A stretch of 64,000 nt of DNA from positions 1 to 64,000 of the forward strand of contig JAFVGS010000054.1 in assembly GCA_017474845.1 (NCBI GenBank). Reading direction: 5' to 3'. The DNA comes from Prevotella sp. (GTDB lineage Bacteria > Bacteroidota > Bacteroidia > Bacteroidales > Bacteroidaceae). Positions 6,407-15,559 of the stretch are shown here, in pieces. The translations under genes and the position numbers were made by a program. Below the pieces are notes generated by a model. The model saw nothing but the letters and a program-made list of their open reading frames with translations, did not search any database and was not told the origin of the DNA. How positions within the stretch are numbered: the stretch's first letter is position 1; every line of letters starts with the position of its first letter.

Positions 6407-9400
6407 TAATTATTATACTCCTGCCAGGACTTGATCTTCACATCCTCGAGGTTCATGGCGGTGAAGGCCTCGATGAAAGCCTTGGCCAGACGGACGTTGG
6501 TCATCAGGGGGATGTTGTGATCGATGGCACCACGACGGATCTTGTAACCGTTGGTCAACTCACGTGAAGAATGGTTCTTGGGCACGTTGATCACCAAGCC
6601 GACCTTGTGCTGCGAGATGAGATCCATCACGTTGTTCTCGCCGTTCTCGTCAGGCCATGCCACAGCCGTTGCCTTCACGCCGTTGTCGTTGAAGAACTTG
6701 GCTGTGCCTGCGGTGGCGTAGATGGTGTAGCCCTTCTTAGCCAGCTGCTGAGCAGGCTCGAGCAGAGAGACCTTACCCTTGGCACCACCAGAGGAGATCA
6801 GCACGGCATCCTTGGGAATCGAATAACCCGTGGCGATCAGCGAGTTGAGCATTGCCTCGTTGAGGTCGTCGCCCAGACAGCCTACCTCACCCGTAGAACT
6901 CATGTCGACACCCAGCACAGGATCGGCATTCTGCAGACGTGCGAACGAGAACTGCGAGGCCTTCACACCGATGCGGTCGATGTCAAACTCGCTGCGCTCT
7001 GGCTTCTGATAAGGAGCGTCGAGCATGATCTTCGTAGCCGTCTCGATGAAGTTGCGCTTCAGGATCTTCGACACGAAGGGGAACGAACGCGATGCACGCA
7101 GGTTACACTCGATGACCTTCACCTCGCGGTTCTTGGCGAGGAACTGGATATTGAACGGACCGCTGATGTTCAGCTCGGCAGCGATCTTGCGGGAAATCTT
7201 CTTAATCTGACGGATGGTCGAGAAGTAGATGTGCTGTGCGGGGAACACCATCGTAGCGTCGCCTGAGTGCACACCGGCATACTCGACGTGCTCGGAGATG
7301 GCATACTCAATCACCTCACCCTTGTCGGCCACGGCGTCGAACTCAATCTCCTTCGTCTCTGTCATGAACTTAGATACCACCACGGGGAACTCCTTCGATA
7401 CCTCCGTAGCCATATTGAGGAAGCGATGCAGCTCTTCTTCGTCGTAGCAGACGTTCATCGCAGCACCTGAGAGCACATACGAAGGACGCACGAGGACGGG
7501 ATAGCCCACCTTGGCCACAAACTCCTTCACATCATCGAAGCTCGTGAGAGCCTGCCATGAAGGCTGGTCGATGCCCAGCTTGTCGAGCATGGCAGAGAAC
7601 TTGTCGCGGTTCTCAGCGCGGTCGATATCCACAGGCGAGGTTCCCAATACGGGCACACCCTGACGATAGAGCTTCATAGCGAGGTTGTTAGGAATCTGAC
7701 CACCCACGGAGACAATCACGCCACGGGGCTGTTCGAGGTCGATCACATCGAGCACGCGCTCCAGAGAGAGCTCATCGAAGTAGAGACGGTCGCACATGTC
7801 GTAGTCCGTAGAGACGGTCTCAGGGTTGTAGTTGATCATGATCGACTTGTAACCCAGTTTGCGGGCGGTGTTGATGGCATTCACAGAGCACCAGTCGAAC
7901 TCCACAGAAGAACCGATACGATAGGCACCTGAACCGAGCACCACCACAGACTTCTCGTGAGCGTAGTAGTTGATGTCGTGTGCAGGCACATATTGCTCAC
8001 CCTTGGGATTGCCAAACGCGGGCGTGTGCGTGTATGTGAAATAGAGGTAGTTGGTCAGTTCGGGATGCTCTGAGGCCACCGTGGGGATGCGCTTCACAGA
8101 GGGCAGAATGCCGCGCTGCTTACGATATTTGCGCACTTCCAGGTTCTCCTTCTCCATATTGCCACCCTGGGGCTTCAGCACGAAGCGGGCAATCTGGAAG
8201 TCTGAGAATCCGCAGCGTTTCACCTCAAGCAGCAGCTCGTCGGGAAGCTCCTCAAGAGCGTTGTATTTCATCAGCTCGTGCTTCAGGTCAACGATATGCT
8301 TCAGACGCTCCAAGAACCACACGTCGATCTTCGTCAGCTCCTCGATGCGCTCGATGGTGTAACCCTCTTCAAGCGCCTGTGCGATGGCAAAGATACGGAG
8401 GTCGGTAGGATTAGCCAGCTCCTCGTCGAGGTTGTCGAACTTCGTGTGGTCGTTGCCCACGAAGCCGTGCATGCCCTGTCCGATCATACGCAGACCCTTC
8501 TGCATCATCTCCTCGAAAGAACGGCCGATACTCATAATCTCACCCACGGACTTCATCGAAGAACCGATCTGGCGCGAGACACCCACGAACTTCGTCAGGT
8601 CCCAACGGGGAATCTTACAGATCATATAGTCGAGGCTCGGAGCGACGTAGGCACTCGATGTCGTGCCCATCTCACCGATCTGATCCAGTGTATAACCGAG
8701 GGCGATCTTGGCGGCGACGAAGGCGAGGGGATAGCCAGTGGCCTTCGATGCCAGGGCCGACGAGCGACTGAGGCGGGCGTTGATCTCGATGATACGGTAG
8801 TCGTTGGTCTCGGCGTTGAATGCGAACTGAATATTACACTCACCGACGATACCCAGATGCTTCACGCACTTGATGGTCAGCTCCTGCAGCATCTTCACCT
8901 GATCCTCACGCAGCGAACAGGTCGGAGCCACCACGATCGACTCTCCGGTGTGGATGCCGAGCGGGTCGAAGTTTTCCATGGATGCCACGGTGAAGCAGCG
9001 GTCGTTGGCGTCACGGATGCACTCGAACTCAATCTCCTTCCAGCCCTTAAGGCTCTCTTCAACAAGGATCTGCGGGGCGAAGGTGAAGGCAGACTCTGCT
9101 ATCTCAATGAACTTCTTCTCGTCGGGGCAGATGCCTGATCCGAGACCGCCGAGGGCGTAGGCTGAACGGATCATGATGGGGAAGCCGATCTCGTGGGCGG
9201 CCTTCAGCGCATCTTCCATCGACTCTACGGCGTGAGAGACAGGCACCTTCAAATCGACCTCGGCCAGCTTCTTCACAAAGAGGTCGCGATCCTCAGTGTT
9301 CATGATGGCTTCCACGCTCGTACCTAATACTTCTACGCCGTATTCCTTCAGCGTACCGTTCTGATAGAGTTCCGTGCCGCAGTTCAGGGCCGTCTGGCCA

Positions 9401-9666
9401 CCGAATGCCAGCAGAATGCCGTCGGGGCGCTCTTTCTTGATGATTTCCGTCACGAAGTGTGCATTCACCGGCTGGAAATACACCTTGTCTGCAATACCTT
9501 CACTGGTCTGGATAGTGGCGATGTTTGGGTTAACGAGAACGCTCTTGATTCCCTCCTCGCGGAGTGCTTTCAATGCTTGTGAACCAGAGTAGTCAAACTC
9601 TCCTGCTTGTCCGATTTTCAAGGCACCCGATCCGAGTACCAACACCTTTTTCAGTTCTTTTTTCAT
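6406..9666 (-). CDS. carB: carbamoyl-phosphate synthase large subunit
   Basis: Makes carbamoyl phosphate from bicarbonate, ATP and ammonia channelled from the CarA subunit, feeding pyrimidine and arginine synthesis. At 1086 residues it is full length, with two homologous ATP-grasp halves, each beginning with a nucleotide-binding motif (GSGALKIGQAGEFDYSG near 12; GSGAYRIGSSVEFDWC near 580), and a C-terminal MGS-like regulatory domain (about 945-1080, KGYTIYATAGTAKFF). carA is not in the window. A promoter with both boxes lies about 43 bases upstream of the start. Several long ORFs run antisense through this gene and are not considered real. Confidence 0.97.
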   Translation of the reverse strand: MKKELKKVLVLGSGALKIGQAGEFDYSGSQALKALREEGIKSVLVNPNIATIQTSEGIADKVYFQPVNAHFVTEIIKKERPDGILLAFGGQTALNCGTELYQNGTLKEYGVEVLGTSVEAIMNTEDRDLFVKKLAEVDLKVPVSHAVESMEDALKAAHEIGFPIMIRSAYALGGLGSGICPDEKKFIEIAESAFTFAPQILVEESLKGWKEIEFECIRDANDRCFTVASMENFDPLGIHTGESIVVAPTCSLREDQVKMLQELTIKCVKHLGIVGECNIQFAFNAETNDYRIIEINARLSRSSALASKATGYPLAFVAAKIALGYTLDQIGEMGTTSSAYVAPSLDYMICKIPRWDLTKFVGVSRQIGSSMKSVGEIMSIGRSFEEMMQKGLRMIGQGMHGFVGNDHTKFDNLDEELANPTDLRIFAIAQALEEGYTIERIEELTKIDVWFLERLKHIVDLKHELMKYNALEELPDELLLEVKRCGFSDFQIARFVLKPQGGNMEKENLEVRKYRKQRGILPSVKRIPTVASEHPELTNYLYFTYTHTPAFGNPKGEQYVPAHDINYYAHEKSVVVLGSGAYRIGSSVEFDWCSVNAINTARKLGYKSIMINYNPETVSTDYDMCDRLYFDELSLERVLDVIDLEQPRGVIVSVGGQIPNNLAMKLYRQGVPVLGTSPVDIDRAENRDKFSAMLDKLGIDQPSWQALTSFDDVKEFVAKVGYPVLVRPSYVLSGAAMNVCYDEEELHRFLNMATEVSKEFPVVVSKFMTETKEIEFDAVADKGEVIEYAISEHVEYAGVHSGDATMVFPAQHIYFSTIRQIKKISRKIAAELNISGPFNIQFLAKNREVKVIECNLRASRSFPFVSKILKRNFIETATKIMLDAPYQKPERSEFDIDRIGVKASQFSFARLQNADPVLGVDMSSTGEVGCLGDDLNEAMLNSLIATGYSIPKDAVLISSGGAKGKVSLLEPAQQLAKKGYTIYATAGTAKFFNDNGVKATAVAWPDENGENNVMDLISQHKVGLVINVPKNHSSRELTNGYKIRRGAIDHNIPLMTNVRLAKAFIEAFTAMNLEDVKIKSWQEYNN

Positions 9667-9708
9667 TTTGTTTGGGTTGATTTTGTATCCTTGTTCTTAA
9701 ATCGCGTG

Positions 9709-9740
9709 CAAAGTTACGATGTTTTTCGGAAACCACCAAA
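9709..9740 (-). promoter_or_regulatory. promoter of carB
   Basis: Minus-strand TTTG (9737-9740), 20 bases, TAACTTTG (9709-9716); a leader of about 40 bases follows. No obvious attenuator is seen in the leader. Confidence 0.75.
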
Positions 9741-9856
9741 TTTTCCTGCTGCAGTAATGTTAAAATATGCACGTTTTTTGATTCCAGCCCCCGTTAATTT
9801 ATGCAAAAAGCATATTTATACAGTTTCTTGCATACACACGGGAACGCTATATAAAA

Positions 9857-9888
9857 TTTGGTGGTTTCAGAATTATTTTGTAACTTTG
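9857..9888 (+). promoter_or_regulatory. promoter of pcrA, adjacent to the start codon
   Basis: TTTG at 9857-9860, 20 bases, TAACTTTG at 9881-9888. Only four bases (CAGC) separate the -7 box from the ATG at 9893, so transcription should begin at or within a few bases of the start codon. Confidence 0.8.
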
Positions 9889-9892
9889 CAGC

Positions 9893-12322
9893 ATGAATAC
9901 GGAGATATTAGAACAACTGAATGAGAGTCAGCGCGTTGCGGTGGAGTACTGCGACGGGGCGAGTCTGGTGATTGCGGGTGCAGGATCGGGCAAGACGAGG
10001 GTGCTGACGTATAAGATCGCGTGGCTGTTGGAGAAAGGAAAAGAACCGGGTAGTGAGCCGATCAGGCCGTGGAATATATTGGCGCTGACGTTTACGAACA
10101 AGGCGGCACGGGAGATGAAAGAGAGGATAGGCCGACTGGTGGGCGAGGAAGAGGCGAGATACTTGCAGATGGGAACGTTCCACAGTGTGTTTGCGAGGAT
10201 CCTGAGGGCAGAGGCTGAGAAAATAGGCTTCAATTCGAACTTCACCATCTATGATCAGAGTGATGCCCGTTCGCTGGTGAAGACAATCATCAAGGAGATG
10301 CAGCTCGACGATAAGGTGTACAAGCCGGCATCGGTGGCAGACAGGATTTCGATGGCCAAGAACCACTTGCTGCTTCCGCAGGCCTACGCACAGAGCTCAT
10401 GGGCCAAGGACGATGCACAGCAAAAGCGGCCGCAAGTATATAATATATATAATAGGTACGCGGAAAGGTGCAGACAGGCCAACGCGATGGACTTCGATGA
10501 TCTGCTGGTTCAGACGTGGGTGTTGTTCCAGAACCATGAGGACGTCCGACGGAAATACGTGGAAAAGTTCCATTTTGTGCTCGTCGATGAGTATCAGGAT
10601 ACGAACTATGCCCAGCAGGCTATCGTCTATCAGCTCACAAAGGAACGCCAGAAGGTGTGCGTCGTGGGCGACGATGCCCAGAGTATCTATTCTTTCCGGG
10701 GCGCGAACATCGACAATATCCTCAACTTCCAAAGCCAATATACCAACGCGCGTCTCTTCAAACTTGAACAGAACTATCGCAGCACGCAGCTCATTGTGCA
10801 GGCGGCAAACTCGCTGATACGTCGGAACGAGCGGCAGATTCCGAAGAATGTCTTTTCGAAGAACGAGCACGGCGAACGGCTGCAACTGAAGCCTGCCTAT
10901 TCGGACAAGGAGGAGGCGATGATCGTGTGTCAGGACATCAAGCGGCTGCGGAGGGAGGAGCATGGCAACTGGAGCGACTTTGCCATCCTGTATCGTACGA
11001 ACTCACAGAGTCGATCGTTTGAGGAGCAGATGCGCAAGGACAATATCCCGTATCGCATCTACGGCGGCCTGAGCTTTTATCAGCGCAAGGAGATCAAAGA
11101 CGTGATTGCCTACTTCCGGCTGATTGCCAACCCCAACGACGAAGAGGCCTTTAAGCGCATCATCAACTATCCCTCGCGAGGGATCGGCGATACGACTGTC
11201 AGCAAGATTATCCAGACGGCACAGACGTATGGTGTCAGTCTTTGGCAGGTGATCAAGGAGCCTGTGCTCTTTCCGATGGACGTCAGCAAGGGCACGATGA
11301 CGAAGATTCAGGTGTTCTGTGAACTCATAGAAGCCTGGATAGGTCGCATCAATACGGAGGATGCCTACACGCTGGGACACGATATCATCATGACATCCGG
11401 CATCAGCAAGGAGATCTATTCTGGCCGCAATCCGGAAGATATTTCAAGGCAAGAGAATCTCGAAGAGTTTCTGAGTGGTATGCAGGACTTCGTGGAAAGC
11501 CGCAAAGAGGAGGATATGGGTGATGAACTCTATCTGCCTGACTTCTTACAAGAGGTGGCGTTGTTGACGGATCTCGATAGCGATGAGGGCGATTCGAACG
11601 ATAAGGTGGTGCTGATGACGATACACTCGGCGAAGGGCTTGGAGTTTCCGACGGTGTTCGTCGTGGGCCTCGAAGAGAATATATTCCCGAGCCCGATGTG
11701 TACCAATTCGATGCGGGAACTCGAAGAAGAGCGCCGCTTGCTGTATGTCGCCATTACGCGAGCCGAGAAACATTGTATATTGACTTGCGCCCAGAACCGT
11801 TTCCGATACGGAAGGATGGAGTATGACACGCCATCGAGATTCATACGAGACATTGACCAGGAACTGCTGGATGTCTATTCCTCCACACAATGGATGCAGA
11901 ATCCGAGGCCTGTGGCTACGCAGTTCAAGGCCGATCCCAAGCCTCGTCAGGTTGCGCCTCGTCAGCCTGAGAAGCCTGTGGATCCGTTTGGTAATGGGTT
12001 TAAAAGACTTTACCAGCAACAGACGGGTAGACAGTTGAAGCCGATTGGAGCGGCGGTTCAGAGTAGTCAGCAGACAAGAGCGGCTGTTCAGACCACCCCA
12101 ACCCCTCCTCGCTCGGCTTTGCCGCTTGGCTCTGCCAAGAACTTAGGAGGGGAAGGGCTGCGCGAGGGGTGCAAGATTGAGCATCAGCGCTTTGGTATTG
12201 GCACGGTGATAAAGATTGAGGGCACGGGCGAGAATACCAAGGCCACCGTTGAGTTCCGCAATACGGGCACCAAACAGCTGCTGCTGAAATTCGCAAAGTT
12301 CAAGATTATAGCAACAGACTAA
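9893..12322 (+). CDS. pcrA: UvrD/PcrA-type ATP-dependent DNA helicase
   Basis: Superfamily 1A 3'-5' helicase for repair and replication-fork maintenance, 809 residues. Seen: Walker A AGAGSGKT (28-35), TFTNKAAREM, Walker B VLVDEYQDTN, VVGDDAQSIYSFRGA, LEQNYRST, and VVLMTIHSAKGLEFPTVF. A C-terminal beta-barrel-like domain (about 760-809, starting HQRFGIGTV) follows a flexible linker. The linker holds a foreign-looking segment at 732-755, VQTTPTPP...NLGGEG, encoded by a palindromic repeat also found in hisIE. The start matches family N-termini (LNESQRVAVEYCDG) and lies four bases after the -7 box. Whether to call it uvrD or pcrA is a naming choice. Confidence 0.95.
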   Translation: MNTEILEQLNESQRVAVEYCDGASLVIAGAGSGKTRVLTYKIAWLLEKGKEPGSEPIRPWNILALTFTNKAAREMKERIGRLVGEEEARYLQMGTFHSVFARILRAEAEKIGFNSNFTIYDQSDARSLVKTIIKEMQLDDKVYKPASVADRISMAKNHLLLPQAYAQSSWAKDDAQQKRPQVYNIYNRYAERCRQANAMDFDDLLVQTWVLFQNHEDVRRKYVEKFHFVLVDEYQDTNYAQQAIVYQLTKERQKVCVVGDDAQSIYSFRGANIDNILNFQSQYTNARLFKLEQNYRSTQLIVQAANSLIRRNERQIPKNVFSKNEHGERLQLKPAYSDKEEAMIVCQDIKRLRREEHGNWSDFAILYRTNSQSRSFEEQMRKDNIPYRIYGGLSFYQRKEIKDVIAYFRLIANPNDEEAFKRIINYPSRGIGDTTVSKIIQTAQTYGVSLWQVIKEPVLFPMDVSKGTMTKIQVFCELIEAWIGRINTEDAYTLGHDIIMTSGISKEIYSGRNPEDISRQENLEEFLSGMQDFVESRKEEDMGDELYLPDFLQEVALLTDLDSDEGDSNDKVVLMTIHSAKGLEFPTVFVVGLEENIFPSPMCTNSMRELEEERRLLYVAITRAEKHCILTCAQNRFRYGRMEYDTPSRFIRDIDQELLDVYSSTQWMQNPRPVATQFKADPKPRQVAPRQPEKPVDPFGNGFKRLYQQQTGRQLKPIGAAVQSSQQTRAAVQTTPTPPRSALPLGSAKNLGGEGLREGCKIEHQRFGIGTVIKIEGTGENTKATVEFRNTGTKQLLLKFAKFKIIATD
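12086..12170 (+). repeat. in-frame palindromic element inside pcrA
   Basis: Begins GTTCAGACCACCCCAACC and has arms CCCCTCCT (12102-12109) and AGGAGGGG (12145-12152), with an inner hairpin CTTGGC/GCCAAG (12125-12139). The outer parts match the element at 49145-49182 in hisIE. It is read in the same frame there, giving the same peptide. Confidence 0.85.
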
Positions 12323-12326
12323 ACGG

Positions 12327-12356
12327 ACTTAGTCCGAGATAGTCCGTGTTTGTCCG
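12327..12356 (+). repeat. 3 x 10-base tandem array after pcrA
   Basis: Three decamers ending TCCG, starting five bases after the pcrA stop. The end of the array with its flank (GTCCGTGT...TCCGATGCAAAA, 12342-12364) is nearly identical, in inverted orientation, to the sequence encoding the hisA C-terminal tail at 50367-50390. Confidence 0.75.
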
Positions 12357-12366
12357 ATGCAAAAGA

Positions 12367-12498
12367 TTAGAGCGACTCATCGTCGGGTCGCTCTATATTT
12401 CTGGTTTTTGCCTTGGGCAGATGGCGCTTCTTGCGTAGCCAGGCTGCCTTGCGGGCCTCGTAATCGTCGTGATGCTTCTCCAGATAACCGTCTGCCAT
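12367..12498 (-). CDS. small conserved basic protein (43 aa)
   Basis: 43 residues, MADGYLEKHHDDYEARKAAW then a basic stretch LRKKRHLPKAK and an acidic end PDDESL. The start lies two bases after the DUF4270 stop, so it is co-transcribed with that gene. The pattern 'YLEKxxxxYEARKAAW' recurs in short Bacteroidetes proteins, to my knowledge without an established function. Charged and helical, it is possibly nucleic-acid or ribosome associated, but this is a guess. Confidence 0.65.
   Translation of the reverse strand: MADGYLEKHHDDYEARKAAWLRKKRHLPKAKTRNIERPDDESL
12369..12394. terminator. bidirectional terminator between pcrA and the DUF4270 operon
   Basis: Perfect stem AGAGCGAC/GTCGCTCT with a 10-base loop; T-rich sequence follows on the plus strand (TATATTTC) and on the minus strand (AATCTTTT). 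It overlaps the last codons of the small minus-strand gene. Confidence 0.6.
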
Positions 12499-12500
12499 AG

Positions 12501-13952
12501 CTACTGATTATTGAATCTGCCGTAGATCACCTTCACGTCAATGGGTGTGTCGGAGCCTCCCATCAGTTTCGTGCTTACAAGTCCCATTTGGTTCTCTATG
12601 ATGGATTCCGTGCCTGAAGAGTTCAGGTACGTCTCGGTGACAGGTATCAGCATGACCTTATTCCAATTGGGGTGATTGCTCACCCAGTCAGGATCGGATA
12701 CCAGACCCTGCTTCTTCATGTTGCTCATCTTTGTGATGAGGTTGCCGATGTTTGAGAATGTGTAACTGTTGGTGACAGCAAGACTGGACATGAAGGTAGT
12801 CTTGTAGTCGTAGTTCTTCTCTTGTTCAAAGAACGACTTGACGCTGTCGGTAGGCGTCATAACTATCTTTGAGGGCGCACTCAGCAGATAGCGGGCTTTT
12901 ACGCCGCTGTTCTGACGCTGGAACGTCATGCTCACTGAGAGCAGAGAGTCGCCCAGGTGGTTCTGCAGAATTTCGTCCACAGGCAGGGTCACCTCGGTGA
13001 AGATGCCTGCAGGGGCTTTCAGATAGGTGCAACTCTCGTCGGCAGCCAGAATGGCTAATTTCTTCTTGTCGTTGGTCACCTGAGTGGTCTGTAGCACCTC
13101 GGCTGTTGACGAGACGGCCAGATAAGAGTTTACTGTCTTGTCGCTGCTGTTCTTGTAATGGTAGAAGACGCGCATTTCAATCATACTGAACTTGGCCATC
13201 AGCCCTAAGCCGTCAGCCAGTTCGAAGAAGAAGCCGGGACACACGTTATTGGTGAACGAATAGGCGTTCTTGTAGTATTCCGGGTGATTGTAATATGTAC
13301 GGAGAAGATAGGTACCGTAGTTGTCGTATTTGTTGCCGTTTTTGTCTTTGTACTCTTCAGAAAGGGAAATGCGTGCAATGTCTGAATAGCCGCTGGTATT
13401 TCTGATGCTGTCCGGATAGGTGAGGTTGTTCAGGCTGAAAATGACAGTCTCCTTCATGCCGTCTTCGCGGATGTAACCTTCCTTCCGGGGGTCGAAGTTG
13501 GTATAATATGTCTCCGTCTCGCTCATGGGCTTGATAAGTTCGAGGATGTTCATTTTTATGGCTGCAAGGGAGTCGCCGAAGCAGGAAGACCTGTCGAAGA
13601 GAAGCCAGATCTCACACGAGTCGGCCACGACGTTGCCATCTGCATCCTTCGACAGCATATTGTCGATGGTAGGCAACTTGATATTCTCTTGAAGGTTGAA
13701 CTGAGCCATGAACTCTGTCTTGACATAGTCGCCCGTTTCAGGGTCTTTTACACGACCGAAGTATGTTTCGTTGGTACGGGCGTAGACAGAGTCGACGAGT
13801 AGGGAATGGGTATAAGCATAGTAAGTCTCGGTACTTGCCATCAACTTATCTGAGCTGTTCGTCAGTGATCCGCCAAGCGTGTCCGTGTCTGTACTGCAAG
13901 AAATTATCGCCATTGCGGAAACTGCAATCGCTGTAAAGAATTTGTATTTCAT
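12501..13952 (-). CDS. DUF4270 lipoprotein
   Basis: A 483-residue exported lipoprotein with signal sequence MKYKFFTAIAVSAMAIISC and lipidated Cys19. The body is beta-rich with a DUF4270-like sequence pattern (repeated YARTNETYFGRV-type and FNNLTYPDS-type strands, a conserved C-terminal KVIYGRF). Members are surface or periplasmic proteins of unknown function in Bacteroidetes, usually beside a glycogen-synthase-like gene, as here. It is followed immediately by the 43-residue gene. Confidence 0.82.
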   Translation of the reverse strand: MKYKFFTAIAVSAMAIISCSTDTDTLGGSLTNSSDKLMASTETYYAYTHSLLVDSVYARTNETYFGRVKDPETGDYVKTEFMAQFNLQENIKLPTIDNMLSKDADGNVVADSCEIWLLFDRSSCFGDSLAAIKMNILELIKPMSETETYYTNFDPRKEGYIREDGMKETVIFSLNNLTYPDSIRNTSGYSDIARISLSEEYKDKNGNKYDNYGTYLLRTYYNHPEYYKNAYSFTNNVCPGFFFELADGLGLMAKFSMIEMRVFYHYKNSSDKTVNSYLAVSSTAEVLQTTQVTNDKKKLAILAADESCTYLKAPAGIFTEVTLPVDEILQNHLGDSLLSVSMTFQRQNSGVKARYLLSAPSKIVMTPTDSVKSFFEQEKNYDYKTTFMSSLAVTNSYTFSNIGNLITKMSNMKKQGLVSDPDWVSNHPNWNKVMLIPVTETYLNSSGTESIIENQMGLVSTKLMGGSDTPIDVKVIYGRFNNQ

Positions 13953-13985
13953 GATTTGTATTCTGTCTGTTATGTTGCCCTCAGC

Positions 13986-14798
13986 CTATTCTTCAGCAGG
14001 GTAGAGCGATTCGTAGAAGTCTTCGCAGGCTTCGGCGACGTTCTCAGAATAGCCGAGGAAGGGAATGTTCTTTTCTTTGGTATATGCCAGCAGCTCATTG
14101 TTGACGAGCGCCTCTGATTGTACAATGCCGTCACTATAGTCGATGGCCAGCTTGCCGAGCTCGACGTAATCGAAGTTGTCCTTGTAGCCTTTCAGCAGCT
14201 CTTGGGTGGTCTCACGGAATTCAAGGCATTGTTTGAAGTCGTCGCCCAGATCCTTTTCGAGTTTCTGCGAGAAGAGGGACGTAACCACCTTTGCATCAGC
14301 AAACGATGGCTCGTCGTGATAGGCCGTCTTCACATAGAGGGGAACGACAGCACTCATCCACCCCTGGCAGTGGATGACGTCAGGCACCCAACGGAGTTTC
14401 TTCACCGTTTCTAAAACTCCACGCGCGAAAAAGATAGCCCGTTCACCATTGTCGGTATAGTCTTCGCCCTGCTCATCTTTCTCCATCAGACGCTTGCCGA
14501 AGTAATCGTCGTTGTCGATGAAATACACCTGAACCTTCGCAGACTGTATCGAGGCGACCTTGATGATCAGCGGGTGGTCGGTGTCGTTGATGATCAGATT
14601 CATGCCCGACAGGCGAATCACTTCATGCAGCTGCCCGCGGCGCTCGTTGATGATGCCCCATTTGGGCATGAACGTGCGGATCTCGTGGCTGCACTCTTGA
14701 ATGGTCTTAGGCAGTTCCCTGCCCATGATCGACAATGCGTTGTCGGGTACATACGGAGATATCTCCTGATTGATGAATAATATCTTCTTTTTTGCCAT
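13986..14798 (-). CDS. glycogen/starch synthase-like protein (N-terminal GT5 domain only)
   Basis: 270 residues corresponding to the N-terminal Rossmann half of GT5 starch synthases: KILFINQEISPYVPDNAL near the start, and DVIHCQGWMSAVVPLYVKT (about 140-158), equivalent to the conserved HxHDW region. The second Rossmann domain, with the nucleotide-sugar site, is absent, so ordinary synthase activity is doubtful. A stand-alone protein of this size is widespread in Bacteroidetes and is not a truncation artefact. A -7 box TACCTTTG lies at 14818-14825, about 20 bases upstream of the ATG. Confidence 0.8.
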   Translation of the reverse strand: MAKKKILFINQEISPYVPDNALSIMGRELPKTIQECSHEIRTFMPKWGIINERRGQLHEVIRLSGMNLIINDTDHPLIIKVASIQSAKVQVYFIDNDDYFGKRLMEKDEQGEDYTDNGERAIFFARGVLETVKKLRWVPDVIHCQGWMSAVVPLYVKTAYHDEPSFADAKVVTSLFSQKLEKDLGDDFKQCLEFRETTQELLKGYKDNFDYVELGKLAIDYSDGIVQSEALVNNELLAYTKEKNIPFLGYSENVAEACEDFYESLYPAEE

Positions 14799-15006
14799 CT
14801 TGGATGATTTTACCTTGCAAAGGTACGAAAAAAAACTCGCATTTGCGCGAATATGTATCTTATTTTAGCAAAAAAGTGGCATTTTTAGGGATTTTTTGGT
14901 ATTATTCTTGACTTTGGGCACTATTTTGGCGGAAAAAATAGAATACTTAAAAAGTCTAAAAAGTATTCTTCTTTGTACAAAAATCTTGAAAATAGGAAGC
15001 AAATTG

Positions 15007-15037
15007 TTGCGCATATCAAAAATTATTTATATATTTG
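15007..15037 (+). promoter_or_regulatory. promoter of the AraC-type regulator operon
   Basis: TTG at 15007-15009, 20 bases, TATATTTG at 15030-15037. The upstream TTG start of the longest frame (15035) lies inside this -7 box, which supports the ATG at 15068 as the true start. Confidence 0.7.
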
Positions 15038-15067
15038 CACATTAATCAACAAATCCGTATAGTAATT

Positions 15068-15559
15068 ATGGCTAAGTACAACATTATTGAGAAAAAGGAA
15101 AAAGAGGCCGCTTACAGGAGTCTGGTAAGCCCAAAGATGATGGACGAGATGCAGGAAAAGATACTGAACATTATCGTCATGCAGAAAAAGTTCCGCGACA
15201 AGGATTATTCTGCTAAGAAATTGGCTGAAGAATTAGGAACAAACACCCGCTACATTTCTGCTGTTGTCAATGTCCGTTTTCACATGAATTACACGTCATT
15301 CGTCAACAAGTATCGTATCGAAGATGCCATGACCATTCTTGTAGACAAGCGCTATCAGAATCTCCGTATGGAAGAGGTCAGCGACATGGTGGGCTTCTCT
15401 AACCGTCAGTCTTTCTACGCATCATTCTTTAGAATGGTGGGCATCACACCGAGGGAGTATCGTATGCAGCACCTGAAACAGCATCCTTCCATGGTAGTGC
15501 CCAAGCAGCGCAAACCGAGGGCGAAGAGGACGAAGACAAAGGATAAGGAAACGGAATGA
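15068..15559 (+). CDS. AraC-type helix-turn-helix regulator
   Basis: 163 residues, essentially a stand-alone AraC DNA-binding domain. The first helix-turn-helix includes YSAKKLAEELGTNTRYISAVVN (about 56-77) and the second includes MEEVSDMVGFSNRQSFYASFFR followed by the family signature GITPREYR. A very basic C-terminal tail (KPRAKRTKTKDKETE) follows. There is no sensor domain; such short forms often regulate by level or with a partner. The stop overlaps the start of the M49 peptidase gene (ATGA). Confidence 0.85.
   Translation: MAKYNIIEKKEKEAAYRSLVSPKMMDEMQEKILNIIVMQKKFRDKDYSAKKLAEELGTNTRYISAVVNVRFHMNYTSFVNKYRIEDAMTILVDKRYQNLRMEEVSDMVGFSNRQSFYASFFRMVGITPREYRMQHLKQHPSMVVPKQRKPRAKRTKTKDKETE

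Noticed and set aside
8278..9138. 286-codon plus-strand ORF
   Set aside because: Entirely antisense to carB, with the biased composition of a shadow frame and no family resemblance.
13986..14798. Glycogen-synthase-like gene as a truncated pseudogene
   Set aside because: Start, stop and promoter are intact and the single-domain length is normal for this Bacteroidetes family.
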